This document shows, in pieces, positions 1 to 10,410 of a DNA stretch of 64,000 bases; the stretch's first letter is position 1, and every line of letters starts with the position of its first letter. The stretch covers positions 422,587,240 to 422,651,239 of the forward strand of contig OV050030.1 of the NCBI GenBank assembly GCA_920105625.2. Reading direction: 5' to 3'. The notes under the pieces were generated by a model. That model saw only the letters and a program-made list of their open reading frames with translations, made no database searches and was not told where the DNA came from. The DNA comes from Clusia tigrina (taxonomy: Eukaryota > Arthropoda > Insecta > Diptera > Clusiidae). Both the position numbers and the translations under genes were made by a program.

Positions 1-846
1 TGGCGGTTGGTTCTACGAATGTCTCCGAAGACTTCTGGCAAACAAATGGTCGTGTACCACTCAGAATTGACCGTCCTACGTTGCTCAAGCGGAACAGTGG
101 CCACATGACCCATACGGCTGAAGAAACATGCGACCATTTGCTTCGCCGTGCTTCTTCCACGAACAACTTTTGTTGGATTTAGCTCGTCTTGTTGTTATGT
201 TTCTGGCTCATACGCATATATCCATGATTCGTCACCTGTCACGATTTTATACACGTCTTTTGTAGCACCACGGTCGAAATTTTTAATGATTTCCCTACAC
301 CAATTGACACGAGCCTTTTTTTGAGCGATGGTCAAATTATGTCGGATCCAACGCAAACAAATCCTCTTTACAGCCAAATGTTCATGCAATATTGAATGTA
401 TGAAGGTGGAAGTAATGTCCAAGGTGTCCTCTATCTCACAATATGTCGTCCAAAATTGTTTTGTGGCACAACAACCGATTTTGGACGACCTTCGCGTCGG
501 CGACCGAACTACGACCACGACTGAATTCACTATACCAGCGATATACTGTGTTTTTTGATGGTTCTCTATCGCCATACAAGGAACTGAGTTCATCGAAACA
601 TTCTTGTTGAGATAATCAACGTCGAAAGTTGTGAAAAATAATCCAACGAAAACCTTCTCTTGAAATTTCCATTTTTTGGCCAAATTGAGTTTCTTAACTC
701 ACTGTGAACAAAACAAATAACACTTGTACATCAACACGTTGTGAGTACGTTTATGCTAAAAAATGTCAAACTTTATTAAGGTGTTGTCAGATTGTAGCTA
801 TTCACATTAGTGTTGCCAGTTCTCGAAATATAAATAGTATCCCTCG
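1..846 (-). mobile_element. mariner element, copy A, cut by window start
   Basis: Tc1/mariner DNA transposon lying on the minus strand. Its outer end is seen: the sequence up to 846 ends in an inverted repeat reading tataaatagtatccctcg, followed by TA (847-848), the usual target dinucleotide. This matches the ends of the copy at 12413-13705. The other end lies beyond the window. The first 32 bases are identical to the last 32 bases of the window, which also lie in a mariner. The transposase reading is broken, so this copy is dead. Confidence 0.93.
195..683 (-). pseudogene. mariner transposase fragment (N-terminal half)
   Basis: A stretch of mariner transposase with the helix-turn-helix region and the first part of the catalytic core. 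Readable blocks are SILHEHLAVKRICLRWIRHN, the first catalytic block VTGDESWIYAYEPET with its Asp, and NLTIAQKKARVNW between them. Compared with the copy at 12413-13705, the N-terminal region is reduced: the block with SQQECVDGF and YRWYSEFNRGRSS is missing or scrambled, and the reading joins SPTRRSSKIGCCATK directly to the linker. The C-terminal part with the second and third Asp lies past a frame change toward position 1. Known role of the family: cut-and-paste transposition in the nucleus at TA sites. This copy cannot encode an active enzyme. Confidence 0.88.
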
Positions 847-1144
847 TACAACAGAACTGTGAGATCCCAGCAAGCACTCTAATACACAACAGTCATACAG
901 CGTCGTCTACAATTCGCCACCCTTAACAAAATATCAAACCTTAGATTTAATTAGAAGAAAGTGGTGTAATTAATAAAAAGCCATCTTTTATGCATTTGTT
1001 AGCGGATAGTATTACAGTGCCAGTGTAGGTGCAAATGTAGCCAGCATGGAATCTGTTGGTTTGGGTATGTCCGCTGTGTAGAGAAGATAAAGAGTTGGTG
1101 CTAGTGCGCTTCCATGGCGGACACCTGCGTCTATTTGTCGTAAC

Positions 1145-1453
1145 TCAAAGTACTCGTCGTTCTATTGTGACACAGAAGTGTCTATAGTCCAGGTAACTTT
1201 TAATTAGGTCGAAGTATTTTGGTAACATATTTTTAAACTTAAGTAAAAGTCCTTCATGCCACACACTATCGAAGGCCTTTGTAACATCGAAGTCAATTGA
1301 CACACAATAGTTTTCCCCGTCTAAGTCATTTAATATTTTATGGGTTACTCGATTAACTTGCTGTATAGTTGAGTGTTTTTGTCGAAAACCATATTGGTGT
1401 TCCGGAATAAGGTTTTTATGTTTTATAACTTTGTTAACAGGGTCCAGTGGCAA
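1145..1453 (-). pseudogene. jockey-type reverse transcriptase fragment
   Basis: An open stretch of 102 residues from the fingers/palm of a non-LTR reverse transcriptase. The YGFR block and SIDFDVTKAFDSVWH are recognisable; the first Asp of the family's catalytic site lies in the latter block. Upstream, IIAVPKPGKS and PITLLPIIFKIFEKL are in other frames (1454-1560), and downstream AGVRHGSALAP (about 1090-1140) needs another frame. It is therefore a piece of a broken ORF2 and not an independent gene. Confidence 0.85.
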
Positions 1454-1711
1454 TTTTTCGAATATTTTAAATATAATTGGTAATAGAGTTATCGGCCTAT
1501 ACTTTTACCAGGCTTCGGAACTGCGATTATTTTAGATACCTTCCAAACTTTTAGATAATAGTTGAGCCGTATTACATCGTTGAAGATATTTCTGAGTTAC
1601 AATATGGCACTGTCAGGCAAATACTTGAAGAGTATTCCAGTGATCATGCCCTATCCGGCAGATGTGTTTTGTTTAAGTCCATAATTTAAGTAATGTTTTA
1701 TTTCTTCAATA

Positions 1712-1734
1712 GTAATTCTTTTAATTCTTATGTT
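1712..1734. repeat. left target-site duplication of the nested LINE
   Basis: 23 bp beginning gtaattcttttaattctt; an exact copy lies at 2567-2589. The two copies bracket the LINE at 1735-2566, and removing one copy plus the insert restores continuous sequence of the older LINE. Confidence 0.9.
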
Positions 1735-2523
1735 TGCAGTGTTTTTCAGGCAGAGGTCGCGGCTATAGAGGCAGCACTCTCTTGGCTAAGGAAGAAGAAG
1801 ATATCTGGACTTGATATTTGCATTCTGTCCGACAGCCAAGCTGCTTTGCGCTCCCTGGATTCGGCTATTATCACCTCAAAAGCAGTCAAGAGCTGCCGCA
1901 AATCTTTAGACGAGATAGCTAACCAGACCCTAAGCTGGGTTCCCGGCCACATGGTTATGCCAGGGAACTGTAAAGCTGATGAACTTGCCCGTGTGGGTAC
2001 TACCACACCGATTGAACCAGTTAGGCCAAACCTCGGTATTCCTATTGCCACATGTAAGCTCTTAGTAAATACAATATCCTTAGGAACAGCGGGCAGGCGC
2101 TGGTCTGAACTTTCAAGATGTAAAATAGCTAGACAAACCTGGTCAGAGATAAATGTCAAGCGCTCTAAGGACCTACTGGCTCTAAATAGACAAAGCATAG
2201 GTCCCGTGATTAGCGTCCAAACGGGACACTGGACTCTAGGCACACACGGGTGTAGGCTGGGGATCGCCTCTAACGACTTCTGCAGGAGTTGCATGGACGA
2301 GGAGGAGGAAGAGTCCACTGCTCACCTGTTGTGCACGTGTCCAGCTTTGTCCAGAAGGAGGCGCACTTTCCTAAGCGACTACTTTTTGGACTCCTTGGGA
2401 GATATCTCAAAAAAAAGATTAGCTCCATCAACTGCTTCATTAAAAGCTCCAAATGACTGGACCTTTGAAAGGGATGGGACCTGTGGTCCCATGCGGTATC
2501 ACAAAGGGTCAATGTTGGCCTAA
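1735..2523 (+). pseudogene. LINE ORF2 C-terminus: RNase H and CCHC-type motif
   Basis: Open reading of about 260 residues with no internal stop, but lacking endonuclease and reverse transcriptase because of 5' truncation. RNase H blocks in order: VFQAEVAAIEAA (catalytic Glu), ILSDSQAALRSL (Asp) and LSWVPGHMVMPGNCKADELA (His and last Asp). The first catalytic Asp (YTDGS) was lost by truncation. After a helical region comes GHWTLGTHGCRLG and a zinc-binding type motif, FCRSCMDEEEEESTAHLLCTC. The frame ends WTFERDGTCGPMRYH. The family's RNase H removes the RNA strand during target-primed reverse transcription. This insert has no promoter or start of its own. Confidence 0.9.
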
Positions 2524-2566
2524 GTGCGCCCTTTTCGGGTGGCCGCCTTACCTACCTACCTTGATG
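1735..2566 (+). mobile_element. 5'-truncated I/LOA-like LINE insertion
   Basis: 832-bp non-LTR retrotransposon insertion bounded by perfect 23-bp target duplications (1712-1734 and 2567-2589), the mark of target-primed reverse transcription. It holds only the end of ORF2 and a short 3' region. The tail is the short tetranucleotide run cttacctacctacc and not poly(A). The same family, judged by near-identical protein and the same tacctacc end, is present at 15819-17545. Confidence 0.93.
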
Positions 2567-2589
2567 GTAATTCTTTTAATTCTTATGTT
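2567..2589. repeat. right target-site duplication of the nested LINE
   Basis: Exact 23-bp copy of 1712-1734, directly after the tacctacc tail. From 2590 the older minus-strand LINE resumes. Confidence 0.9.
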
Positions 2590-3190
2590 GCTGCGGAACT
2601 ATTTTGTGAAAATGGTAAATGTGGTTTCGAAGTAATCAGCCAGTGTTTTCGCTTTGTCCTAGACCAGGTACCGTCAGTGTTTATGAGAGGTGGTTGGTGG
2701 ATAGTTACGTTTTTAATTTTCTTGTTTAGTTTCCACAGCTATAGTTGGTTGCTTGCGTTGGGGTTAGGTTTGCCAAGTAATTGTTTATACGTCTGTTATT
2801 TTGTTCATTGAGGATAGCCTTAAGTTCCTTCGTTGATTTGTTAAACCTTGCTTTGTCAAGAGGTAATCTGGTAGTGTGGAAAATTTTTCTTAGTTTACGC
2901 TTTTCTTTGACTTTTTCTTATAATTTTCGATGTGAATATAGGAGTACTTTTTGGTTTTTTGAGGCTCCGGAATAAAGGATGTCGTTTATATGAACTATTC
3001 CACTCTCAATGTCTTGGTCAGATTTTAATGGTATCATCAGTTCAATATTCATTCAACATAATCTCGAAACTCACTCCAATCAGTGTTGTGGTTTGCTAGA
3101 AGTGCCATATTCCTTTGCAGTTTTAGACTTTTATGGTATTCAATGATAATTGGTGAGTGGTCTGAGGAAAGGTCAAGCAAGATTTGAATG

Positions 3191-4030
3191 GAACCAAGTC
3201 TTCCGGCATACAATTCCACTTCGAGGAATTAATTCAAAATTAAATTTGAATAGCTTATTATAAATATAAGGAAAGACTGCTTCACATTGGAAAAAATCAA
3301 TATTTTGCGAGTACAGTGGAGCTGATGGACAAAATAAGTTAATTAATTGGTTCACCTTGCCATGCCACCCATGTATCCATAGTTTATACAGTATGAAACA
3401 GCAAAAATTTGAAGTGACCTACGCATAAATTGGGTCTATTAAGCAATTAACATAATTTTTCGGAATCACTTATCACCATCTACACACAAAATTGTCAACA
3501 CTATCTATTGGCTCCAATCTGCTGTGTTGGTAAAACGTGCTTCAAGTGCTGAGATACGGTAATGCTGACCTTATTCAATTAACCAACAAGATTTACAATT
3601 ACAGAAAACTGAACACGGTCGGCGTAATTGTAACCAGAACTAAAGCAATGACAGCCTCCAATTGTGTTGTGGTAAAACTCAGTCTTGAGAATGAATTGCT
3701 GAAAGCTCTGAAGTGCCGCCTTCACTCATGCTACTATAAAAGTAGAGAGTTGCACCGAAGAGAACGAATTTTGGTCATAGAATTTTTGTATATTTTATAT
3801 TTTTTCCGTTGTTCTTCTGATTGATGTGGGCGCAGCAAGCGTAAACGGTACTGTGATGGCCTGGAAACATAGAGAAAAAATATAAACGATACTGGGATGG
3901 CGTCAACTTTTGTTGTTTCAAAGAAGAAACGCAGCTTTTGTTATTCGAACGAAGACAAATCATTTTCGAATATGAAACAGCAAATGCTCTTTTTATGCCG
4001 CAGCTTCAGTAACAGTCCAGGGATACAAAT
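3191..4030. other. no gene recognised
   Basis: AT-rich DNA between the jockey-type LINE and a tandem duplication. Short open stretches on both strands (for example 3537-3824, +) show no domain, signal peptide or repeat. A small degenerate duplication around aaacggtactgtgatggcc (near 3842-3901) is the only local structure I saw. Confidence 0.5.
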
Positions 4031-4287
4031 AGGATAGTTTAACAAACACAGGCTTTGTAAGTGGAGCTACTATGTTAGTTCCTCAAACAGTCCCTTTTTC
4101 CAAGCAGTCAGTATACAAAGGTGCACAGACAAACTAAACAGGACTCCTTAAGAGTAGTTATAGGATAGTTTAACAAACACAGGCTTTGTAAGTGGAGCTA
4201 CTATGTTAGTTCCTCAAACAGTCCCTCTTTTCAAGCAGTCACTATACAAGGTGCACAGACAAAGTAAACAGGACTCCTTAAGAGTAG
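4031..4287. repeat. 131-bp direct tandem duplication
   Basis: Two nearly identical units start at 4031 and 4162 with aggatagtttaacaaacaca and end in actccttaagagtag. They differ by a few bases and small indels. No coding potential is seen. Confidence 0.9.
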
Positions 4288-4425
4288 ATATATATATAGT
4301 GAGGCCATTTATTAGCAAGCGTCAAAAAGGTAGATCCCTCACTGATGAATTTCAAGAAATTTGAACTAATAGGAGCGGGGTTATTGAGCCTGAAGTGACA
4401 GTATATTTGGGTCATCGGTATAAAA

Positions 4426-5206
4426 ATGACCATCGAGCAAAGAGTTAATATTAAATTTTGTTTTAAACTTGGTAAAAATTATACCGAAACGCTTCAATTG
4501 ATGAACCAAGTTTATGGTGATGATTCTTTATTCCATGGCAGAGTTCATGAGTGGTATAGGCGGCCCAAAAGCGTTCGTGAGGACGTGAATGATGGGCAAC
4601 ATTTTGCTAACCGGAATCGGTGATCAACGCAGATTCCATCAAAACCGTGGGTGAATTCACAAAAATCTTAATTGAAATTCATGGAATGGGAATGAAGTGT
4701 CTCAAAAACATAAATGAATGGCATTTTCACCAAAAATTTGGGTTACCGAAAAGTGTTTGCACGGTTTGTGCCGCAAAAGTTGACTGACGACCAAAAATTG
4801 TTTATAATCCAGCATTCGAATTGCATCATCAAGTATGCCAAAAAGGACAAAAACTTCCTTTACAACACTGTGACTGGTGATGAAACGTGGTGTTTTCAGT
4901 ATGATCAGGAAACAAAACGCCCAAGTATGGAGTGGAAGGCGCCTTCGTTTCGAGAAGATAAAAGTGAAGCCAATGTTATTGAACTGCTTTTACGATTCCA
5001 AGCGCATTATCCACAAAGAGTTTGTTCCACCGGGTCAAAGCGCTAATGCACAACTCTATCTTAGGGCTTTGAAGCGTTGGGTGCATCGTATTCATGGTAT
5101 TCGTTTAGAATATCGCGAAGAAGGAAGTTGGCGTTTGTTAAACGATAATGCACCATCTCATCGATCAGCACTTGAGACCGATTTTTTGATTGAATATCAC
5201 ATTTGA
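4426..5206 (+). pseudogene. mariner transposase, first part, broken frames
   Basis: Starts MTIEQRVNIKFCFKLGKNYT, the usual N-terminal helix-turn-helix of this mariner type, followed by QVYGDDSLFHGRVHEWYRRP. A stop at 4621 and frame changes follow. The first catalytic Asp is in VTGDETWCFQYDQETKR (about 4870-4918), then FVPPGQSANAQLYLRALKR, then LLNDNAPSHRS with the second Asp (about 5139-5163). The frame is then cut by the insertion at 5215. The third Asp is beyond it. Stops and frameshifts make this non-functional; the subfamily was not assigned. Confidence 0.88.
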
Positions 5207-5214
5207 CTGTCAAC
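5207..5214. repeat. left 8-bp target duplication of the hAT element
   Basis: Reads ctgtcaac. The partner at 6339-6346 reads ctgtcagc, 7 of 8 identical. Eight base pairs is the target duplication length of the hAT superfamily. Confidence 0.85.
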
Positions 5215-6338
5215 TAGAGATGAGCAAAATTTCACTGCCGGTGATTTTTTCACTGTTATTTAAAAATCGCTGGTAGCAACTGTTATCGAATATACAAAGT
5301 AACAGCGATTTGATCAAAAGAGTGATTTTTAACAGTCCGTTCTTTTTTCACAGTGATTGAAAATCGCTACTTTTAATAAAAGCGTGAAATAACAGCGGCG
5401 ATTGATTTCACGCTTTGATAGAAATCACTTTCTCTGGAGCTTTTTAAGTGAATACAGAGAGAGAGGGAGAAAATGGTATTATATGAATTTTGGTTCCACT
5501 CATGTACACTTACACATTTAACATTAAAGACAGTTTATGTCTATATAAATCAATAGAGAGGGACAGTTTGCTATTATTTCAGGAGTAATTTTAATAAAAT
5601 ACAACGAAAAAGAGCATACTGTGTAATACCAATGTTTGTTTCTTGATTGCTGTTACTTTTAATGTATGAATTTTATGCAAAGGGAAATGTTTCATTTGAA
5701 TTTTTTAAAATAATTAGTAAAGTTTTGAAATTAATTATACAGGGTAGCTAACAATAATGGAATTTCTCAATGATGTTAGTGCAAAGATTTTCTTGCGCTA
5801 CTATCGAAATATTTGGATACTTTGTTTTATAATGTATATAATTATAATATAAAATAAAGGATCGGAATTTCGCGGAAGCATCTTTAAAATATCTATCAAC
5901 TTCTCTATTATATATGCGCAAATGTTAAAATATAAAGCGATACGTATGAGTATTAAAATTTTGCCTAAATTCTCACTCTCTCCAGCAATGGTATAATAAT
6001 ATAAACTACATACATACATAAATTTACTTAACTAATATGATAAAAACAGTGATTGATATATTCATTTCTTACCAAAGTAGTGAAATAACAACTCGCTGTT
6101 ATTTCACGCTTAGTAGCGATTTTCAATCACTGTGGATTACATCTGTCTGTTAAAAATCGCGCTTTTCGCTGTTACTTTGCATAGTTGATAACAGTTTGGT
6201 TGTCTGCTTACATACATATCTATATGCATGAACGCAATGGAAACAGCGATCGCAGTCACTGTTTAAAATCACGGTGATTGAAAAATAGTAATCACTGGTA
6301 ACGGCGATACTCAAAAATCACTGGATCGCTCATCACTA
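5215..6338. mobile_element. non-autonomous hAT element, 1124 bp
   Basis: Ends in short inverted repeats tagagatgagc and its counterpart gctcatcacta (10 of 11 matching). Long subterminal inverted repeats of about 200 bp carry motifs in opposite orientation at each side: acagtgattgaaaatcgcta, gcgtgaaataacagc and caaagtaacagcga. No transposase reading frame is present, so it would need a partner enzyme. It sits inside the transposase gene of the older mariner. The TAGNGATGRGC end is typical of insect hAT elements; family name unknown. Confidence 0.88.
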
Positions 6339-6346
6339 CTGTCAGC

Positions 6347-6560
6347 CACTCCCCGTAATCGCCAGATTTGGGAACGTGCGACTTTTACTTTTGCGGAAAA
6401 ATGCATTTGCTGATGAAAGAAAAGGGTTTTGTGGACGATGAAGCTATTTAAAAGGCTTGTACCGACATCCGGAAGGACATCTCGGGTGACGATCTAAAAC
6501 ACTCATTCATCATGCTTTTAGACCATGCAAATCCCTGTATTGAGAACTGTTTTGAATAAA
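6347..6560 (+). pseudogene. mariner transposase, C-terminal part
   Basis: Continuation of the gene at 4426-5206 on the far side of the hAT insertion. It reads SPDLGTCDFYFCGKMHLL, containing the third catalytic Asp, then MKEKGFVDDEAI, a stop, and KACTDIRKDISGDDLKHSF with an ending near LDHANPCIENCFE. The expected Tyr of the YSPDL block is missing, being a stop or altered codon. Confidence 0.85.
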
Positions 6561-7989
6561 TAAAATCGGTTTTGCCAAAAAAAACTTTCCTTTGGAATCC
6601 ACCTTGGACCATCGTCTGGAATGGCAGCTCGTTCCATGATTTGAAACAATCTGGCAACTGCCTCGGCATCCTTCTCGTTCAATTGAAAGCACAATTAATG
6701 AACCAGGCGTGCCAACTTAGGCAAAACTATGCACAATAAATGTAAATAACAATTTTGCTTTAAAAAAAAAATTAATAACTAAATAAAACCAAGAAAAAAG
6801 TGCGTTAAATTAACAGTTGCTTTTTTGCTGGTTTTATAAACATATTAAAGACTCACATACGCAGCTGTCGAAAAGTGATGGTAATGCAAACTAAAAACAC
6901 AAAAATATTGTCAATAATACCGCTAAACGCTCTGCTTTCCGCGGGCCTGCGCTGCGGCCGGCCTCCTTGCAATGAATACGCCGCAGTGCAACCAGCAAAA
7001 TTGCAGTATTTGCTCAGTTGGCCAATTGGTCGCTTGGTCAAATGCAACAATTACCAGCGAGTGAGTATGTTTGAGACATGTTGCTTATTGTTGTTGTTGG
7101 CGGTGGTGGTGGTGGTGTTGTTGTTTTTGTTGTTGTTGTAGCACACTTAATATTGTATAAGAAAGTGGTCATTATTACATAAGCGTACGTCTATAATATT
7201 TTTGTTGTTGCTCTGCTTTTTTGCTGTTGTTGTAAGTATTGTAGGCATGAGAAAATGTAGCAGAGCTACAAACAACAAATATTAACAAAAAATAAAAAAC
7301 AACAACAACAACAAAATCCACAAAAAATATACAACAATTGCAGAGTTTGCATGTAAAGAAAAAGTTGCAAGTTACAAGTTGCCAAGGCGTGCGTTGTAAT
7401 TGTTAAAAGTGGCTTTGTTTTGGTTTTATTTGTTTGTTTTATAATAATTTTAAAATTAAAATATTTGTTTTATAATTCACAGTTGCACGGAAATTTGTAC
7501 CAGAAACACACTGCAGCGCAGGGAGCTAAAATCGGTCGAGTTCGAACAAGAGAAGCCTTCACAGGAGTCCATCATTGGTCAGATATCGTTCGACTCTCAA
7601 GCACTAAGAGAATGGCAACGAATGAGAGCAAATTAGAGACAAGTGATGGCCTGCCAATGATGGATACACATGAGCAAATAACCAAGTTTTCATAAATGAC
7701 CAGTTCTTGGCTTCTCTTTTTTGGGAATGCAATGAAAAAGATTTATAATATTTTATTTAAATTAGGTTAGAAAATCGCATCATTAATTTGTGTACACGCA
7801 TACAAATCCATTGGACCTATTCTACACTCTCTATCGAAAGCCTTGGTTCATCTAAGAATGTTGACCCAGTTTTTGTGTTTCCGACTTGACTATTCACATA
7901 TAAGGATAACTCCATATTCGTGTTTATCCACAGAATTTAGGATAACAGATCATAAAGAAAATACATATACTTATGGAATATACGAGCCA
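6561..7989. other. non-coding, with GTT/CAA runs
   Basis: No gene is recognised. (GTT)n and (GGT)n runs lie at about 7085-7140 and 7200-7240, and (CAA)n at about 7300-7320. On the minus strand at 6590-6695 a short protein-like reading (FQLNEKDAEAVARLFQIMER and DDGPRWIPK) is open but has no family I can name. Confidence 0.5.
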
Positions 7990-8169
7990 TAATGTGGAAC
8001 CCTCAGAGCAGCAGACGCAGAGGCCGCCCTGCACACCTGGAGAAGACAGATTGAAACGGAATTATTGCAACTGCCACGCCCACCTACATACAAAAATGTT
8101 AAAGAAGATCTAACAAACCTATATCAGTTGAAAATTTTAAGTGTTCTGAAGGGATTTATTTATATATAG
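7990..8169 (+). pseudogene. possible LINE C-terminal fragment
   Basis: Reads MWNPQSSRRRGRPAHTWRRQ then IETELLQLPRPP and a stop near 8169. A basic GRP..TWRR block is common near the C-terminus of RTE/CR1-like ORF2 proteins just before the end. I infer a LINE end fragment, with nothing of the RT present. It immediately precedes the 14-bp satellite. Confidence 0.5.
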
Positions 8170-8171
8170 TA

Positions 8172-9274
8172 GTAGTTTGATAGAGTTAGTTTGATAGGCT
8201 TAGTTTGATAGGTTTAGTTTGATAGGCCTAGTTTGATAGAGTTAGTTTGATAGGCTTAGTTTTGATAGGCTTAGTTTGATAGGCTTAGTTTGATAGGCTT
8301 AGTTTGATACGCTTAATTTGATAGGCTTAGTTTGATAGAATTAGTTTGATAGAGTTAGTTTGATAGGCTTAGTTTGATAGGCTTAGTTTGATAGGCTTAG
8401 TTTGATAGGCTTAGTTTGATAGGCTTAGTTTGATAGGCTTAGTTTGATAGACTTAGTTTGATAGGCTTATTTTGATAGGCTTAGTTTGATAGGCTTAGTT
8501 TGATAGGCTTAGTTTGATAGGCCTAATTTTTATAGGCTTAGTTTGATAGGCTTAGTTTGATAGGCTTAGTTTGAAAGGCTTAATTTGATAGGCTTAGTTT
8601 GATAGAATTTGTTTGATAGAGTTGGTTTGATAGGCTTAGTTTGATAGGCTTAGTTTGATAGGCTTAGTTTGATAGGCCTAGTTTGATAGGCTTAGTTTGA
8701 TAGGCTTAGTTTGATAGAGTTAGTTTGATAGGCTTAGTTTGAAAGGATTAGTTTGATAGGCTTAGTTTGATAGGCTTAGTTTGATAGGCTTAATTTGATA
8801 GGCTTAGTTAGATAGGCCTAGTTTGATAGAGTTAGTTTGATAGGCTTAGTTTTGATAGGCTTAGTTTGATAGGCTTAGTTTGATAGGCTTAGTTTGATAG
8901 GCTTAGTTTGATAGGCTTAGTTTGATAGGCTTAGTTTTGATAGGCTTAATTTGATAGGCTTAGTTTGATAGGCTTAGTTTGATAGGCTTAGTTTGATAGG
9001 CTTAGTTTGATAGGCTTAATTTGATGGGCTTGGTTTGACAGAATTAGTTTGATAGAGTTAGTTTCATAGGCTTAGTTTGATAGGCTTAGTTTGATAGGCT
9101 TAGTTTGATAGGCTTAGTTTGATAGGCTTAGTTTGATAGGCTTAGTTTGATAGGCTTAGTTTGATAGAGTTAGTTTGATAGGCTTAGTTTGATAGGCTTA
9201 GTTTGATAGGCTTAGTTTGATAGAGTTAGTTTGATAGGCTTAGTTTGATAGGCTTAGTTTGATACCGAGTACCT
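8172..9274. repeat. 14-bp satellite array, about 79 units
   Basis: Continuous tandem array of the unit tttgataggcttag over about 1.1 kb. Variants include tttgatagagttag and tttgataggcctag, recurring in local groups, plus a few one-base expansions (gttttgata). No coding function. Abrupt edges: 5' next to a LINE fragment, 3' next to a minus-strand LINE fragment. Confidence 0.97.
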
Positions 9275-10410
9275 ATTGAACGAGTGTGTAGGCTACTCTT
9301 AGTCGACTTCAACCTTCTATACTTTTGTAGTACTTTGTATGCTCAGAGTGTACGAACCACCAAACGACTTTTGGTTTTAAGCGTTAAATCTCTTGGGAAA
9401 GCAAATGTCAAAATTCCATACAAATTTAAGCGAACTGTTTCTAAGGCTGATGTTACACCTTCAGTCATCAGCCACACAAATCCTTTGCTTTAAATATTTT
9501 CACTGAGGGTTATGTTTGCATAGATTGACTTGGAAGACAGTTGGAATATTTTTATAATTTTCAGGTGTATGATTATTAACCGGATTTACCCTAAGTCCAC
9601 ACCCCATAGCCCATGTGAAGAGTGTACCCAAAGCCTCTTGCATTATCTCATTTATCGCGCTTGGGAACATTTCTGATACCAATTTGATGATATCCGTCCG
9701 CATACGCTACTACCTTCACCCCTGTTTTCTCTTAATGTACTGAGAATGTTATACGAGTACATAACCAGTAGCCACAGTAGTGGTAAAATCACTCCTCCCT
9801 GTGGTGTTCCTCTACTGGCTGGCCGTACCAGAGTTGTGTTGCCTAGCTCTGCGTGGATTAGCCTGGATTTTAGCATTTTTACTAAACAGTCCCTGAGATC
9901 CTCTTCTAAACCGGCCGTGTTAAGAGAATCTAAGATAGCTTCTGTGCTTACATTGTTAAAAGCCCCCTCAATGTCTAGGAAGGCTCCCAACTAATATTGT
10001 TTAAACTGGGTTGATCTCTCAGCAATGTGAATGACCTCATGCAGAGCCGTTTCCGTGGATCCATCCTTAACATAAGCATGCTGGCATTTTGAAACGCCAT
10101 GACGTTCCACTACCGACCTAAGATGCAGCTCAATCGCCCTTTCCATCGTCTTCAGCAAAAACGAAGTAAAGTCTTTGGCTGACTCGATTTTCCTTGCCTC
10201 AGGAATGCATACTACTTTTACTTTTCTCCAGCTGAGTGGAATATATCTGAGCCCTTATGCTTACCCTATAAGTCAACTCAAGCCATGAACTTACCACATT
10301 CTGTAGTTTTTGTAGCATGATTGGGATTATATCATCCATTCCCGGTGGGCAAACTGTTAATTGAGTATGTAAATTTTCTCTTCCATAACTATGGATTCGC
10401 ACATTGGCTG
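9275..10410 (-). mobile_element. I/LOA-like LINE reverse transcriptase remnant
   Basis: Read leftwards from about 10410: PPGMDDIIPIMLQKL, VVCIPEARKIESAKDF, SFLLKTMERAIELHLRSVVE, HGVSKCQHAYVKDGSTETAL, LGAFLDIEGAFNNVSTEAIL, RGTPQGGVILPLLWLLVM, VKVVAYAD and then DIIKLVSEMFPSAINEI. These are the successive RT blocks of a LINE whose palm reads FLDIEGAF. The catalytic YADD is split by a one-base frame change near 9700. Several other frame changes and stops show it is dead. Sequence between 9275 and 9500 probably continues the ORF but is too decayed to read. Confidence 0.87.
9652..9990 (-). pseudogene. LINE reverse transcriptase palm fragment
   Basis: The longest open piece of the RT remnant: 112 residues starting MGAFLDIEGAFNNVSTEAIL (first catalytic Asp of the palm) and including the GTPQGGVILPLLWLL block. 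It leaves frame just before YADD, which is found in another frame at about 9700-9715. Confidence 0.88.

Larger units (their letters stand above)
1000..3190 (-). mobile_element. jockey-type LINE remnant, split by a younger LINE
   Basis: Remains of an ORF2 read leftwards from about 3190. First comes the end of the endonuclease domain (LSSDHSPIIIEYHKS, near 3170-3110), then the linker (about 2850-2740), a GTWSRT block near 2660, and the reverse transcriptase between about 1720 and 1020. Visible RT blocks are IIAVPKPGKS, EHQYGFRQKHST, SIDFDVTKAFDSVWHEGLL and AGVRHGSALAPTLYLLYTAD. The active-site block is not preserved: where FADD is expected the sequence reads ATFAPTLAL. Frameshifts and stops are frequent. 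The element is interrupted at 1735-2566 by another LINE on the plus strand, flanked by a 23-bp duplication of this element's sequence. Jockey clade is my assignment from the motifs. Confidence 0.85.
4426..6560 (+). mobile_element. second mariner-type element, split by a hAT element
   Basis: Remnant of a mariner unlike copies A-D. Coding fragments run from 4426 to 5206 and resume at about 6347-6560 after an insertion at 5215-6338. Clear inverted termini were not identified, so the outer limits are those of the recognisable coding sequence. Sequence between about 4620 and 4740 is frame-broken. Confidence 0.85.
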
